From Paraclostridium hominis (GTDB lineage Bacteria > Bacillota > Clostridia > Peptostreptococcales > Peptostreptococcaceae), in the NCBI RefSeq assembly GCF_014306135.1, contig NZ_JACRWD010000001.1:248001-312000 (forward strand): a stretch of 64,000 nt of DNA, in the 5' to 3' direction. Below the pieces are notes generated by a model. It saw nothing but the letters and a program-made list of their open reading frames with translations, was not told the origin of the DNA and did not search any database. The position numbers were made by a program, and so were the translations under genes. Below, one piece after another: positions 26,201 to 33,799 of this stretch (position 1 is its first letter; the number at the start of each line of letters is the position of its first letter).

Positions 26201-27515
26201 TGCAGAAAAAACAGCCTTTGGATATGCTAAAAAGTATATAGAAGAAAATAATATAAACACAACATCATCAGAAGCATTAAGACTTGCTAATGGATGTACT
26301 GGAGTAAAAAGAACATCAGGACAACATCCAGGAGGAGTTATGGTTGTACCACATTATAAAGATATTTATGATTTTACACCTATACAATATCCTGCTAATG
26401 ATACTTCTTGTGGAGTTATAACGACTCACTTTGACTATCACTCTATAAGTGGTAGAATACTAAAGCTTGATATACTAGGGCACGATGTGCCGACCATCAT
26501 AAGAATGCTTGAAGATATAACTGGAATAGATGCAACAACTATACCTTTAGATGATAAAGAGACAATGTCCTTGTTTACATCAACAGATGCACTAGGGGTT
26601 ACGCCGGAAGAAATAAACTGTCCTATAGGATCACTTGCAATACCTGAGTTTGGTACAAAGTTTGTTAGACAGATGTTACTTGATACAAAACCTACAACAT
26701 TTGCAGAACTTGTTCGTATATCTGGACTTTCTCATGGTACTGATGTTTGGTTAAACAATGCACAAGAACTTGTACAAAAAGAAATAGTTGGACTTAAAGA
26801 TGTTATATCAACTCGTGATGATATAATGAACTACCTTATATTTAAAGGTCTACCGCCTAAAATGGCCTTTACTATAATGGAAAGTGTTAGAAAAGGTAGG
26901 GGATTAAAACCAGAACATATAGAAGAAATGGAAAAAAATGATGTTCCTAAATGGTATATATGGTCTTGTCAACAAATAAAGTACATGTTCCCTAAAGCAC
27001 ATGCGGTTGCATATGTTATGATGTCTTTTAGACTTGCATATTGCAAAGTTCATTATCCAGAGGCTTTTTACGCAACTTACTTTACGACTAAAGCTGAAGA
27101 TTTTGATGCAGATTTAATTGTAAAGGGATTACCTGCAATAAAAGCAAAAATTAAAGAAATTGAAGAACTTGGAAATGATGCAACAACAAAAGAAAAAAAT
27201 ATGCTAACTGTTTTGGAAGTTGCACTTGAGATGTATGCAAGGGATATAAAAATAATTCCCGTTGATATATATAAATCAGATGCAAAGAAATTTCAGGTTG
27301 TAGGAGAAAAAACATTGCTTCCTCCTATGATAGCACTACAAGGAGTTGGAGAGAATGCAGCTATAAATATACAAAAAGAAAGAGAAAATGGGGAGTTTAT
27401 TTCTAAAGAAGATTTGAGAAAAAGAACTAAAATATCTAAAACTGTAATAGAGACACTTACTAATCACGGGTCACTTGAAAATATGAGTGACGAAAATCAA
27501 TTATCTTTATTTTAG
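23211..27515 (+). CDS. polC: DNA polymerase III alpha subunit, PolC type
   Basis: A 1434-aa replicative polymerase specific to low-GC Gram-positives. Order: N-terminal domain, OB-fold (about 225-325), PHP domain (VELHAHTQMSSMD, AITDHG), an inserted DEDD 3'-5' exonuclease (FDIETTGFS, HNADFDMGF, HRAVDDAEA), the zinc-binding CENEEC...CPKC segment, palm/fingers (GSRGSVGSS, PDIDLNFSGE) and HhH near the C-terminus. The in-frame upstream TTG at 23187 would place the GAGGAGGG inside the gene, so ATG 23211 is used. TATAAT at 23177-23182 is a probable -10. In related genomes rimP-nusA follows polC directly; here an accessory segment intervenes. Confidence 0.97.
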   Translation: MEIVKDYLEKLCINNNILNKQLADVNISKVTYFKEEKLIYIYLSSKNIISYDYIEILRQELKEKLDYFNDVKIKIRYIKLEKQKTKDIIKKYWVNIIYILTTLCPSLNGWIKNVEYMCIDETLKIKLPSDLFYKRLIKQNAVQVLKNVLSEEAGLDIDIIFEKSVSKGPNVEKLIKKNDNLIEEMVKERIAESINVEDEEKEVEGNQAIEIAIKDEYIYGDNVNAPVEKINRLNQNSGTVCIVGEVFDVELKELRNGKVLLIAAVTDYTSSISCKLFLNDMNKDKVIDSVTKGAYLKIKGDALYDNYQREITMTISGIKKEVKEERIDTSDVKRVELHAHTQMSSMDAVCSTKKLVERAAKWGHPAIAITDHGVVQAFPEAMDAAKKHGIKVIYGVEGYLVEDELPIIKDPNDKDLSQSFIVFDIETTGFSNTNDKITEIGAVKIENFKVVDRFSELINPEADISYKIQELTGITNDMVADKPTIEEILPKFLEFVGDSVLVAHNADFDMGFISQKSREQGLEFKNKSIDTLTLARVLLPHLKRHRLNVIAKDLGIPLLNHHRAVDDAEATAHIFIKFLEMLQKQGVEKLSDVNEKLGGLDYTKIATNHITLLAKDYTGLKNLYKIVSDAHVNHFYRAPRILRSVLEKHREGLIIGSACEAGQVFNAVKKNLPDEEMEKVIELYDYIEVMPIDNNRFMIEKGEVKDEEELRDLNRRLIEVAKKFGKIPVATGDVHFLDKHEAVLRKVLKNSQGFKVDEEETYLHFRTTNEMLDEFSYLDPVEAYEVVIANSNKIADMVEVIKPIPDDTYPPVIEGSDVELREMCYAKAKRIYGDPMPEVVKARLDRELNSIIGNGYAVMYIISQKLVTKSLRDGYLVGSRGSVGSSFAATMSDITEVNPLPAHYICENEECKYSYFYEIGEWGSGADLPDKDCPKCGRPLKKDGHDIPFEVFLGFEGDKEPDIDLNFSGEYQPVIHKYTEELFGEGYVYRAGTIGTVAEKTAFGYAKKYIEENNINTTSSEALRLANGCTGVKRTSGQHPGGVMVVPHYKDIYDFTPIQYPANDTSCGVITTHFDYHSISGRILKLDILGHDVPTIIRMLEDITGIDATTIPLDDKETMSLFTSTDALGVTPEEINCPIGSLAIPEFGTKFVRQMLLDTKPTTFAELVRISGLSHGTDVWLNNAQELVQKEIVGLKDVISTRDDIMNYLIFKGLPPKMAFTIMESVRKGRGLKPEHIEEMEKNDVPKWYIWSCQQIKYMFPKAHAVAYVMMSFRLAYCKVHYPEAFYATYFTTKAEDFDADLIVKGLPAIKAKIKEIEELGNDATTKEKNMLTVLEVALEMYARDIKIIPVDIYKSDAKKFQVVGEKTLLPPMIALQGVGENAAINIQKERENGEFISKEDLRKRTKISKTVIETLTNHGSLENMSDENQLSLF

Positions 27516-27533
27516 TTAATAAAAATTTAAATC

Positions 27534-27573
27534 ACTAAGTTTATAACTTTTAATTAAAAGTTATAAACTTAGT
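27534..27573. repeat. 40-bp perfect palindrome after polC
   Basis: ACTAAGTTTATAACTTTTAA followed by its exact reverse complement. It could be the polC terminator stem, but no T-run follows (ACAAAAA). It could also be a protein site or the scar of an insertion. It marks the left edge of the accessory segment between polC and rimP. Confidence 0.7.
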
Positions 27574-27597
27574 ACAAAAATATAGGGGGAGGTTTAT

Positions 27598-28377
27598 ATT
27601 AGAAATTTAAAATTAAAATTTAATAAGGAAATGTTAGTATCGATTATTATTGTTATTACTATGATTATAGATTCAACAGTATTTACATCTATGCAAAGAG
27701 AAGTACCATTTAAATTAATATCGTCAATATTAGTATTAATTGATATAATCCTAATATTATTTTGTAATTTTATTTCAAAGAGAATACAGCTATGGTATGA
27801 TTTGAAAAGTGTAAAAAATCATTCTAAGTTATATGACTTTTTGTATTCTTTTTGTATGATTTTAGGTTATATATTAGTTAAATGTGTAGTAATATCTATT
27901 TTGAGCAAATATCATAATATAAATACCTTAAATACATTTGAAAGTTCTTTTGTGAGTAACTATGTAAACACTGGAGGATTAATTGGAATTATAATTATAT
28001 ATATTCAAATAGTTATAGTAGGACCTATATTAGAAGAATTATTATTTAGGGGAATTTTATTAAAAAGTCTTTTAAAAAAATATTACAACAAACCATTAAA
28101 AGCTATAGTATATTCATCTATAATATTTGCAGTTGTTCATTTTAATTTAATTCAAGGAGTTGCTGCATTTGGAGGAGCTATTATATTGGGATTTATATAC
28201 TATTACACAAAATCTATAAAGATTTGTATATTGGCTCATTTAATAAATAATTTACTTGTTATAATACCTATGCCAATAGGTTTATTTTGGAGTTTAGGAT
28301 ATTTAGTTTTAGGAATTTATTTAATCAATAAAGGTATATATAATTTAAGTAAGATAGATGAGAAAAATGTCGATTGA
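27598..28377 (+). CDS. CPBP-family intramembrane metalloprotease
   Basis: A 259-aa polytopic membrane protein with the CPBP (Abi/CAAX-protease-like) motifs GPILEELLFRG (EExxxR), FAVVHFNL and LAHLINNLL, which line the membrane-embedded active site. The first ATG (27631) has no adequate ribosome binding site. A GGGGGAGG at 27585-27592 instead points to ATT at 27598, giving a basic extension MRNLKLKFNKE before the first helix. If ATG 27631 is used the protein is 248 aa. Substrate unknown; relatives act in prenyl-protein processing or bacteriocin self-immunity. Confidence 0.85.
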   Translation: MRNLKLKFNKEMLVSIIIVITMIIDSTVFTSMQREVPFKLISSILVLIDIILILFCNFISKRIQLWYDLKSVKNHSKLYDFLYSFCMILGYILVKCVVISILSKYHNINTLNTFESSFVSNYVNTGGLIGIIIIYIQIVIVGPILEELLFRGILLKSLLKKYYNKPLKAIVYSSIIFAVVHFNLIQGVAAFGGAIILGFIYYYTKSIKICILAHLINNLLVIIPMPIGLFWSLGYLVLGIYLINKGIYNLSKIDEKNVD

Positions 28378-28448
28378 AAGTTAGAAAAAATTTAAAAAAA
28401 TGCTTAACAAATTAATAAAAAAATTATATAATTATAGAGTAAGGTTAA

Positions 28449-28522
28449 GGCGACATAGCCAAGTGGTAAGGCAGTGGACTGCAACTCCTTGATCCCCAGT
28501 TCGAATCTGGGTGTCGCCTCCA
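28449..28522 (+). tRNA. tRNA-Cys (GCA)
   Basis: Acceptor arms GGCGACA / TGTCGCC, anticodon loop CTGCAAC, T-loop GTTCGAATC, discriminator T and encoded CCA. Confidence 0.95.
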
Positions 28523-28535
28523 AATATTTAAATTC

Positions 28536-28611
28536 GGGAATATGGCTCAGTTGGTAGAGCAATTGACTGTTAATCAATGGGTCACAGGTTCGAGTCCTGT
28601 TATTCCCGCCA
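28536..28611 (+). tRNA. tRNA-Asn (GTT)
   Basis: Acceptor arms GGGAATA / TATTCCC, anticodon loop CTGTTAA, T-arm ACAGGTTCGAGTCCTGT, discriminator G and encoded CCA. Confidence 0.95.
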
Positions 28612-28614
28612 TAT

Positions 28615-28689
28615 GCTAGTGTGGCTCAACGGTAGAGCAGCTGACTTGTAATCAGCAGGTTGTAGGTTCGATTCCTATCACTAGCTCCA
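28615..28689 (+). tRNA. tRNA-Thr (TGT)
   Basis: Acceptor arms GCTAGTG / CACTAGC, anticodon loop CTTGTAA, T-loop GTTCGATTC, encoded CCA. Only 3 nt separate it from tRNA-Asn. Confidence 0.95.
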
Positions 28690-28692
28690 ATG

Positions 28693-28725
28693 AAAAGTAG
28701 ACTATTAGATAGTCTACTTTTTTTA
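28693..28725 (+). terminator. Terminator of the tRNA cluster
   Basis: Stem AAAAGTAGACTA / TAGTCTACTTTT, loop TTAGA, followed by TTTT. Confidence 0.88.
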
Positions 28726-28788
28726 TGAAATTATATAAAGTTTAAGTCACATGTTAAGGAAAGTGAATGAATATCTATATTATTTTTA

Positions 28789-29691
28789 AGGTGATTTTTA
28801 TGAGCTTCTATATCTGGGGTTGTAGTAGGAATAATAATATCTTTCTTTTTAAAGAGCCTACTATGAGCAACTAGTACAAGATAAGCAAATCCATAGTTAT
28901 TATATCTATTACCATTAGGTGGCATTTGTAAGTTATTTATATGCTAGATATGGAAGAGAATCATCTAAAGGAAACAACTTAATAATTGAGAGAATTAATC
29001 AAGGAGCAGGGAATATACCATTTAGAATGGCTCCATTAGTATTTTTTGGTACTCCAATTGGAGGAACTATATTTGGACTCGAAGTAAGTACTGTCGGTAA
29101 GATGCGATATGAAGCTATAATACCTTGTTTTATAGCGAGTTACATAGGAAATTTTGTAGCAAAATTATTTAAAATGCAACATAGTCACTATAATATAGTA
29201 TCTCCTATAAATGGGGTTGATGTATTTTAAAAAGTTATATTATGTGAGATTTTATTTGGACTTACAAGTAAACTTTTTGATGAACTTATACATAGCTTAA
29301 AAAATTATTTGCAGAAAAAATACCTAACACATCACTAAAGAGTTTTATAGGAGGTATAATAATACTTGGAACTAGAATATATCTTGGTCTAAGTTTAGAT
29401 TTACTAAGTGATGCATTTATAATAAAACTACTATTAACATCATTAACATTAGCGGTAGGATTTCAAGGCGGTAAGGTTACTCTATTATTTGTAATAGGAG
29501 CAATACTAGGAAATTTATTAGCAGGAGCTACTAAAACTTCGATCGCATCTCTTGTAATGGAAATAGAGTTATCGGGATCTGCTAGCATAGAATACTTGTT
29601 TATTGTTTGTGTAATAAGTTATGTATTTGATGATAGAAGTGGAATATATACATCCTCAGATAGTAGTTTGTTAGAAATAAAAAAAGATTAG
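28789..29691 (+). pseudogene. Decayed ClC-family voltage-gated chloride channel
   Basis: The region reads as a ClC transporter once frame breaks are allowed. From 28804 the frame encodes ISGVVVGIIISFFLKSLL, then meets TGA, TAA and TAG where Trp, Tyr and Trp would fit, before a frameshift near 28920. The open piece 28919-29230 carries PFRMAPLVFFGTPIGGTIFG, typical of ClC proteins. After a break, 29237-29330 continues (EILFGLTSKLFDEL), ends at a TAA, and shifts again into SFIGGIIILGTRIYLGLS and GFQGGKVTLLFVIGAILGN, the ClC selectivity-region and dimer-helix pattern, ending at TAG 29691. At least three in-frame stops and three frameshifts make it non-functional. Confidence 0.82.
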
Positions 29692-29714
29692 CGTTTAGCT
29701 AATCTTTTTTTATT
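29680..29714 (+). terminator. Terminator of the ClC pseudogene
   Basis: Stem AAAAAGATTAGC / GCTAATCTTTTT, intact despite decay of the coding part. Confidence 0.85.
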
Positions 29715-29813
29715 TCTAACATATATATTATTTTTATAAAAAATAAGTAGAAAAAAATTAACACTTGATATATACTAAGTATTAGTACTAGATAATAATA
29801 TCAGGAGGAAAAA

Positions 29814-30764
29814 ATGAAGAGAAAAGCAATCATAATAATTTCATCGGTTTGTATATTATTATTTTTAATAATATCTTACGTAGTTGGTTTCTTAGTATAT
29901 GATGGTTCGGTTGGTTCTGTTCAAAAAATAAAAGATGAAGATATAGTAGAAGTATTTTCTCATAGAGAAGGAAGACCACTAGAAAAACTTAAAAATTATA
30001 AGTATGAAGATGTATTTATAAGTTCTCCAGAAAATGGATATAAAGTAGAAGGTAAATTTATAAAGTCTAATAAAAATACTGACAATACAATAATACTAGT
30101 TCATGGGATTGAAAGTAATTACTATGAATATTTAAAAAAGGCATATGAATATTTAGATCATGGATACAATGTTATGTTATATAATCAAAGGCACACAGGT
30201 AAAACTGGAGGAAGTGATTATACTTTTGGGTTAAGAGAAAAATATGATTTAGAAAATGTTGCTAAGTTTATTCATAAAAAATATCCTAATGGATTATTAG
30301 GAGCTCATGGACATTCAATGGGGGCTGCAACTGTAGTAATGCATTCTGAAATAAATGAAAAAAATAGGTATGTAAATTTTTATATAGCTGATTCACCATA
30401 TCATGAAATGTCGGATGCTATAAGATTAGGTATTGAAGCAAAAAACATACCACTTTTACCTGTAGGATATGCAAGAACTATGGGGAATATATATACTAAA
30501 GTTAAATCAGGATTTAATTATGAAGATGTAAAACCATATAAATCAGTACAACATATAACTACGCCGATGTTTTTAATACATGGAAAAGAAGATAAAGTAT
30601 GTTCTCCAAAAAGTAGTCAGATAATATATGATAATATACCACATGATAAAAAAGAAATTTGGCTTATAGATAAAGTTCAACATGTCAATGGATATGATAT
30701 TCTAGGAGATGAATACTTTAATAGAATATATAAGTTTATAGATGATAAAGTTGTTGGCAAATAG
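29814..30764 (+). CDS. Membrane-anchored alpha/beta hydrolase
   Basis: A 316-aa protein with an N-terminal signal-anchor (about residues 4-28) and an alpha/beta-hydrolase fold likely outside the membrane. ILVHGIESN forms the oxyanion region, GAHGHSMGAA is the nucleophile elbow (Ser168), HGKEDKV carries the acid and KVQHVNGY the His. Substrate unknown; YqkD-like serine hydrolases are the nearest type. AGGAGGA precedes the ATG. It stands alone. Confidence 0.85.
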   Translation: MKRKAIIIISSVCILLFLIISYVVGFLVYDGSVGSVQKIKDEDIVEVFSHREGRPLEKLKNYKYEDVFISSPENGYKVEGKFIKSNKNTDNTIILVHGIESNYYEYLKKAYEYLDHGYNVMLYNQRHTGKTGGSDYTFGLREKYDLENVAKFIHKKYPNGLLGAHGHSMGAATVVMHSEINEKNRYVNFYIADSPYHEMSDAIRLGIEAKNIPLLPVGYARTMGNIYTKVKSGFNYEDVKPYKSVQHITTPMFLIHGKEDKVCSPKSSQIIYDNIPHDKKEIWLIDKVQHVNGYDILGDEYFNRIYKFIDDKVVGK

Positions 30765-30852
30765 ATTTAAAAAAGAATTGATGTTATTTTATATTTATTT
30801 ATAATATTATGATATAATTTAGTGTATATTTTATATTAAGGTGGAGATTTAT

Positions 30853-31059
30853 ATGAGTAAAGGATATGTATGTCCAAAATGTAGTAATACTGAATATGAA
30901 AAAGATGAAATATGTACAACAGGTAGTGGATTTTCTAAGATATTTGATGTTCAAAATAGAAAATTTACAACAGTAACTTGTACTAGATGTAAATATACTG
31001 AAATTTACAAAGTGCCAACAAATAAAATTGATGATATATTCGATTTTATAATAGGTTAA
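30853..31059 (+). CDS. Small Zn-ribbon protein (DUF2082-like)
   Basis: A 68-aa protein with two zinc knuckles, CPKCSNTE and CTRCKYTEIY, around a central TGSGFSKIFDVQNRKF segment. This pattern is typical of small Zn-ribbon nucleic-acid-binding proteins of the DUF2082 type. ATG 30853 is favoured over the in-frame GTG 30841 because AAGGTGGAG sits just before it. A terminator follows. Confidence 0.85.
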   Translation: MSKGYVCPKCSNTEYEKDEICTTGSGFSKIFDVQNRKFTTVTCTRCKYTEIYKVPTNKIDDIFDFIIG

Positions 31060-31075
31060 TATAATTAAAAACAAG

Positions 31076-31108
31076 AAGACTGCTTGGTAATCAAGTAGTC
31101 TTTTTTTA
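31076..31108 (+). terminator. Terminator of the Zn-ribbon gene
   Basis: Stem AGACTGCTTG / CAAGTAGTCT (one G-T pair), loop GTAAT, T-run of seven. Confidence 0.85.
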
Positions 31109-31258
31109 TATTAAAATAGAATTAAGAAGGTTCCTAATTAATTTAAGACAATTTATTTTAATGTTTTACTTAAAAAATAAAAAATTATGAGAACCAATTT
31201 TATATAAAAACTATCTAATATATAGAAGAATTGATAATGAGGGATGGGAGGATGACGC

Positions 31259-31762
31259 TTGGATATAGTAAAACTAGTCAAAAAAAGTAAAAAGGGGAAT
31301 GATATTGCATTTTCTACTTTAATAAAAAACTATGAAAAAGATTTATATAGAGTAGCTATAGCTATAACTAAAAATAATGAAGATGCATTAGATTGCATTC
31401 AAGAAACTATATTAAAAGCTTATACAAATATAAAAAATTTAAGACAAGAAAAGTATTTTAAAACTTGGTTAATAAAAATTTTAATAAATCAATGTAATTA
31501 CACAGTTGAAAAAAATAGAAAATCATCAAATTGCTTTAATGAAAATATACACAATTCATATATGGATAATTCTGCTGAAATAGAAATTAAAAGTATAATA
31601 AACAATCTAGAAGAAGAACTAAAAATACTAATAATTTTATACTATTATGAAGACATGGGAATAAGCGATATATCAGAAATTTTAAAGATACCTAAAGGAA
31701 CTATAAAGTCAAGACTATCAAGGGCTAGAGGTAAGTTAAAAGAAATGATAGATATAAACTAA
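31259..31762 (+). CDS. ECF-type sigma-70 family RNA polymerase sigma factor
   Basis: A 167-aa two-domain sigma factor. Region 2 (YRVAIAITKNNEDALDCIQETILKAY in two parts) binds the -10 element and core polymerase; region 4 (MGISDISEILKIPKGTIKSRLSRAR) is the -35-binding helix-turn-helix. TTG start with GGGAGG 7 nt ahead. It is 14 nt upstream of a DUF4179 membrane protein that is likely its anti-sigma factor. A GAGAACC about 70 bp upstream (near 31188) resembles the AAC-type -35 of ECF promoters and may reflect autoregulation, but this is speculative. Confidence 0.9.
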   Translation: MDIVKLVKKSKKGNDIAFSTLIKNYEKDLYRVAIAITKNNEDALDCIQETILKAYTNIKNLRQEKYFKTWLIKILINQCNYTVEKNRKSSNCFNENIHNSYMDNSAEIEIKSIINNLEEELKILIILYYYEDMGISDISEILKIPKGTIKSRLSRARGKLKEMIDIN

Positions 31763-31776
31763 ATGGAGGACTTAAA

Positions 31777-33156
31777 ATGGATAAGAATAATAAGCTTGAT
31801 ATAGAGATAAATAAATTCCTAAGAGAAAAAGATAATTTAGAAGTTCCAGTAGAAATAATTAAGGGAATTGATGATACATTAAAGAGTATAAATGAAAAAA
31901 GACAAAGTAAGAAAATAAAGAGAGAATTAATGATAGCATCAATCATTGGATTGATAGTAATAACATCAGCGCCATTTATTGTAAAAGCTTACATTAACCA
32001 AAATTATAAATATATTCCAGGAAGTGGAATGGTTACAACTGATGATGGATTAAAATATATATTGGAAAGACCTATTTATCAAAAATTAAATAAATCAACA
32101 GATATAACTTTAAGGGATATAAATATAAATGAAGCTAATAATGAAATAAGTGTAAAGGTAGAAGGAGAGTTTTATGAGCCTAGTGAAATATCTACAATAG
32201 AGATAGGAAATAGAAAAAAAGTTTCAAGAGGATACATATCAACTTCAACTAGTGGAGATGGCAGAGCTGATAATTGGGTATATGAATGTACATTTAAGTA
32301 TTATAAAAAGTATAAAAATGATAATATAAAATTTACCATGAAGTGGGAAAGTGGGGAAAGTGTAGAATTTAACACAAAACTTATAGAGGTTAAGTCAAAA
32401 TCAGATATTAAAAGCCTTGGAGTAACTGATACTAAATGTAATATGACTATAACTGCTATGATAGAAGAAGGTAAAAATAAATTGGATGTAAACTTTATTA
32501 ATAATAGAGACATAAAAAATGAATTAACATTTTATGGACAAGAAATAAATGAAAGAGATGTTTATAGTAATTATGCAAGAAAACAAAAAGACGTTATAAA
32601 ATTAATTGATTCAAATGGTAAATTTGCAGTAGGGGCATTTATAGAACATCCAGAAAGGTATAATCACTTTAGATTTGATACAACTAATTTAAAAAAGCCA
32701 TATAAGATAATTATACCTGAAATATCAACATTTGCACTTAATGAGAAAATTAAAAGTGAGGAATTGCAATTAGATATAGAATCTGATAACGTAGAAACAA
32801 CTATAAATAAAATAGTAAAATTAAAAACAAATAGTAATTTATTTAAAAATGCAAATGACAAAGTTAAATTAATAAAGGGTATTAAAGAGAATGATAATTA
32901 TACTATATATATACAAAAGCTAAACGAACAAAAAAATCCAATGAAAATTGAAAGTATATACATAAGGCCTTCAGGTGAAAGTATAAAAGATGTAAAAGCA
33001 GATTTTTTTGAGGGAGGTCTATCAGTAGGAGCTGAAGATGAAAATTTATACTCATATACATTTAAATTGCCATATCCCAAAAGTGATAAATTATATATAA
33101 AACTTGAAGGAAATAGATATAATATAAAAGGAAACTGGAGTTTCACTATTGAATAA
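31777..33156 (+). CDS. DUF4179-type membrane protein, probable anti-sigma factor
   Basis: A 459-aa protein with a cytoplasmic N-terminal ~50 residues (rich in Lys/Glu, able to hold a sigma factor), one transmembrane helix (LMIASIIGLIVITSAPFIV, about 50-68) and a large extracellular beta-rich domain. This layout and its place 14 nt after the ECF sigma gene fit DUF4179 anti-sigma proteins of Clostridia. Signal and target genes are unknown. GGAGG precedes the ATG. Confidence 0.82.
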   Translation: MDKNNKLDIEINKFLREKDNLEVPVEIIKGIDDTLKSINEKRQSKKIKRELMIASIIGLIVITSAPFIVKAYINQNYKYIPGSGMVTTDDGLKYILERPIYQKLNKSTDITLRDININEANNEISVKVEGEFYEPSEISTIEIGNRKKVSRGYISTSTSGDGRADNWVYECTFKYYKKYKNDNIKFTMKWESGESVEFNTKLIEVKSKSDIKSLGVTDTKCNMTITAMIEEGKNKLDVNFINNRDIKNELTFYGQEINERDVYSNYARKQKDVIKLIDSNGKFAVGAFIEHPERYNHFRFDTTNLKKPYKIIIPEISTFALNEKIKSEELQLDIESDNVETTINKIVKLKTNSNLFKNANDKVKLIKGIKENDNYTIYIQKLNEQKNPMKIESIYIRPSGESIKDVKADFFEGGLSVGAEDENLYSYTFKLPYPKSDKLYIKLEGNRYNIKGNWSFTIE

Positions 33157-33212
33157 TACTAGAAAATTTGCAAATAAAAACAATCTATGGTATCATAGTA
33201 TATAAAATAGTA

Positions 33213-33309
33213 TATAATGCAAAAACTAAGAGTGAGACGAAAAGTTCTCACTCTTTTATTATAGCATTTACAATGCTATAAAATAACAACTGAATAGGAG
33301 GGAAGCAAA
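33213..33309 (+). promoter_or_regulatory. rimP operon leader with early terminator-like hairpin
   Basis: A TATAAT (33213-33218) is followed about 10 nt later by the stem AAGAGTGAGA / TCTCACTCTT (33228-33255) with a TTTTATT tail, then a second small hairpin TATAGCATT-TAC-AATGCTATA. The first hairpin could end transcription from upstream genes or attenuate the rimP-nusA operon; no alternative antiterminator pairing is obvious to me. Confidence 0.5.
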
Positions 33310-33771
33310 ATGAAAAAGAGTACAGAATCATTAATAGAAGAATTAGTACTTCCGATAACTAATGAGCACAACATAGAGATAGTTGATGTTGAATATGTTA
33401 AAGAAGCAGGAGAATATTATTTAAGAATATTTATAGATAAAGATGGAGGCGTATCTCTAAATGACTGTGAAGTTATAACAAGAGCTATAAATCCAATATT
33501 AGATGAAAAAGACCCAATAAAAGAAAACTATTTCTTAGAAGTATCTTCACCAGGTCTTGATAGACCACTTAAAAAAGAAAAAGATTTTATAAGATATGCG
33601 GGAAGAGACGTAGAAGTTAAATTATATAAACCTATAAATGGATTAAAACATTTCGAAGCTCAATTAGTTGAGTTAGTGGACAATAAAATAGTTAAACTTA
33701 TAGTTGATAATGAAGAAATGGAATTTGATAAAAAAGATATAGCACTTATAAGACTTGCTATAAAATTCTAA
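33310..33771 (+). CDS. rimP: Ribosome maturation factor RimP
   Basis: A 153-aa protein needed for 30S subunit maturation. It contains the RimP signature FLEVSSPGLDRPLK and the DVEYVKEAGEYYLRIFID strand region. First gene of the rimP-nusA-rnpM-ylxQ-infB-rbfA-nrnA-truB-ribF transcription unit. AGGAGGGA precedes the ATG. Confidence 0.95.
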   Translation: MKKSTESLIEELVLPITNEHNIEIVDVEYVKEAGEYYLRIFIDKDGGVSLNDCEVITRAINPILDEKDPIKENYFLEVSSPGLDRPLKKEKDFIRYAGRDVEVKLYKPINGLKHFEAQLVELVDNKIVKLIVDNEEMEFDKKDIALIRLAIKF

Positions 33772-33799
33772 TTAAAACTTAATATAGGAGGACAAAAAA

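Noticed and set aside
28731..28925. 64-codon minus-strand ORF
   Set aside because: It is the antisense of the ClC pseudogene, lacks a ribosome binding site and has no protein features.
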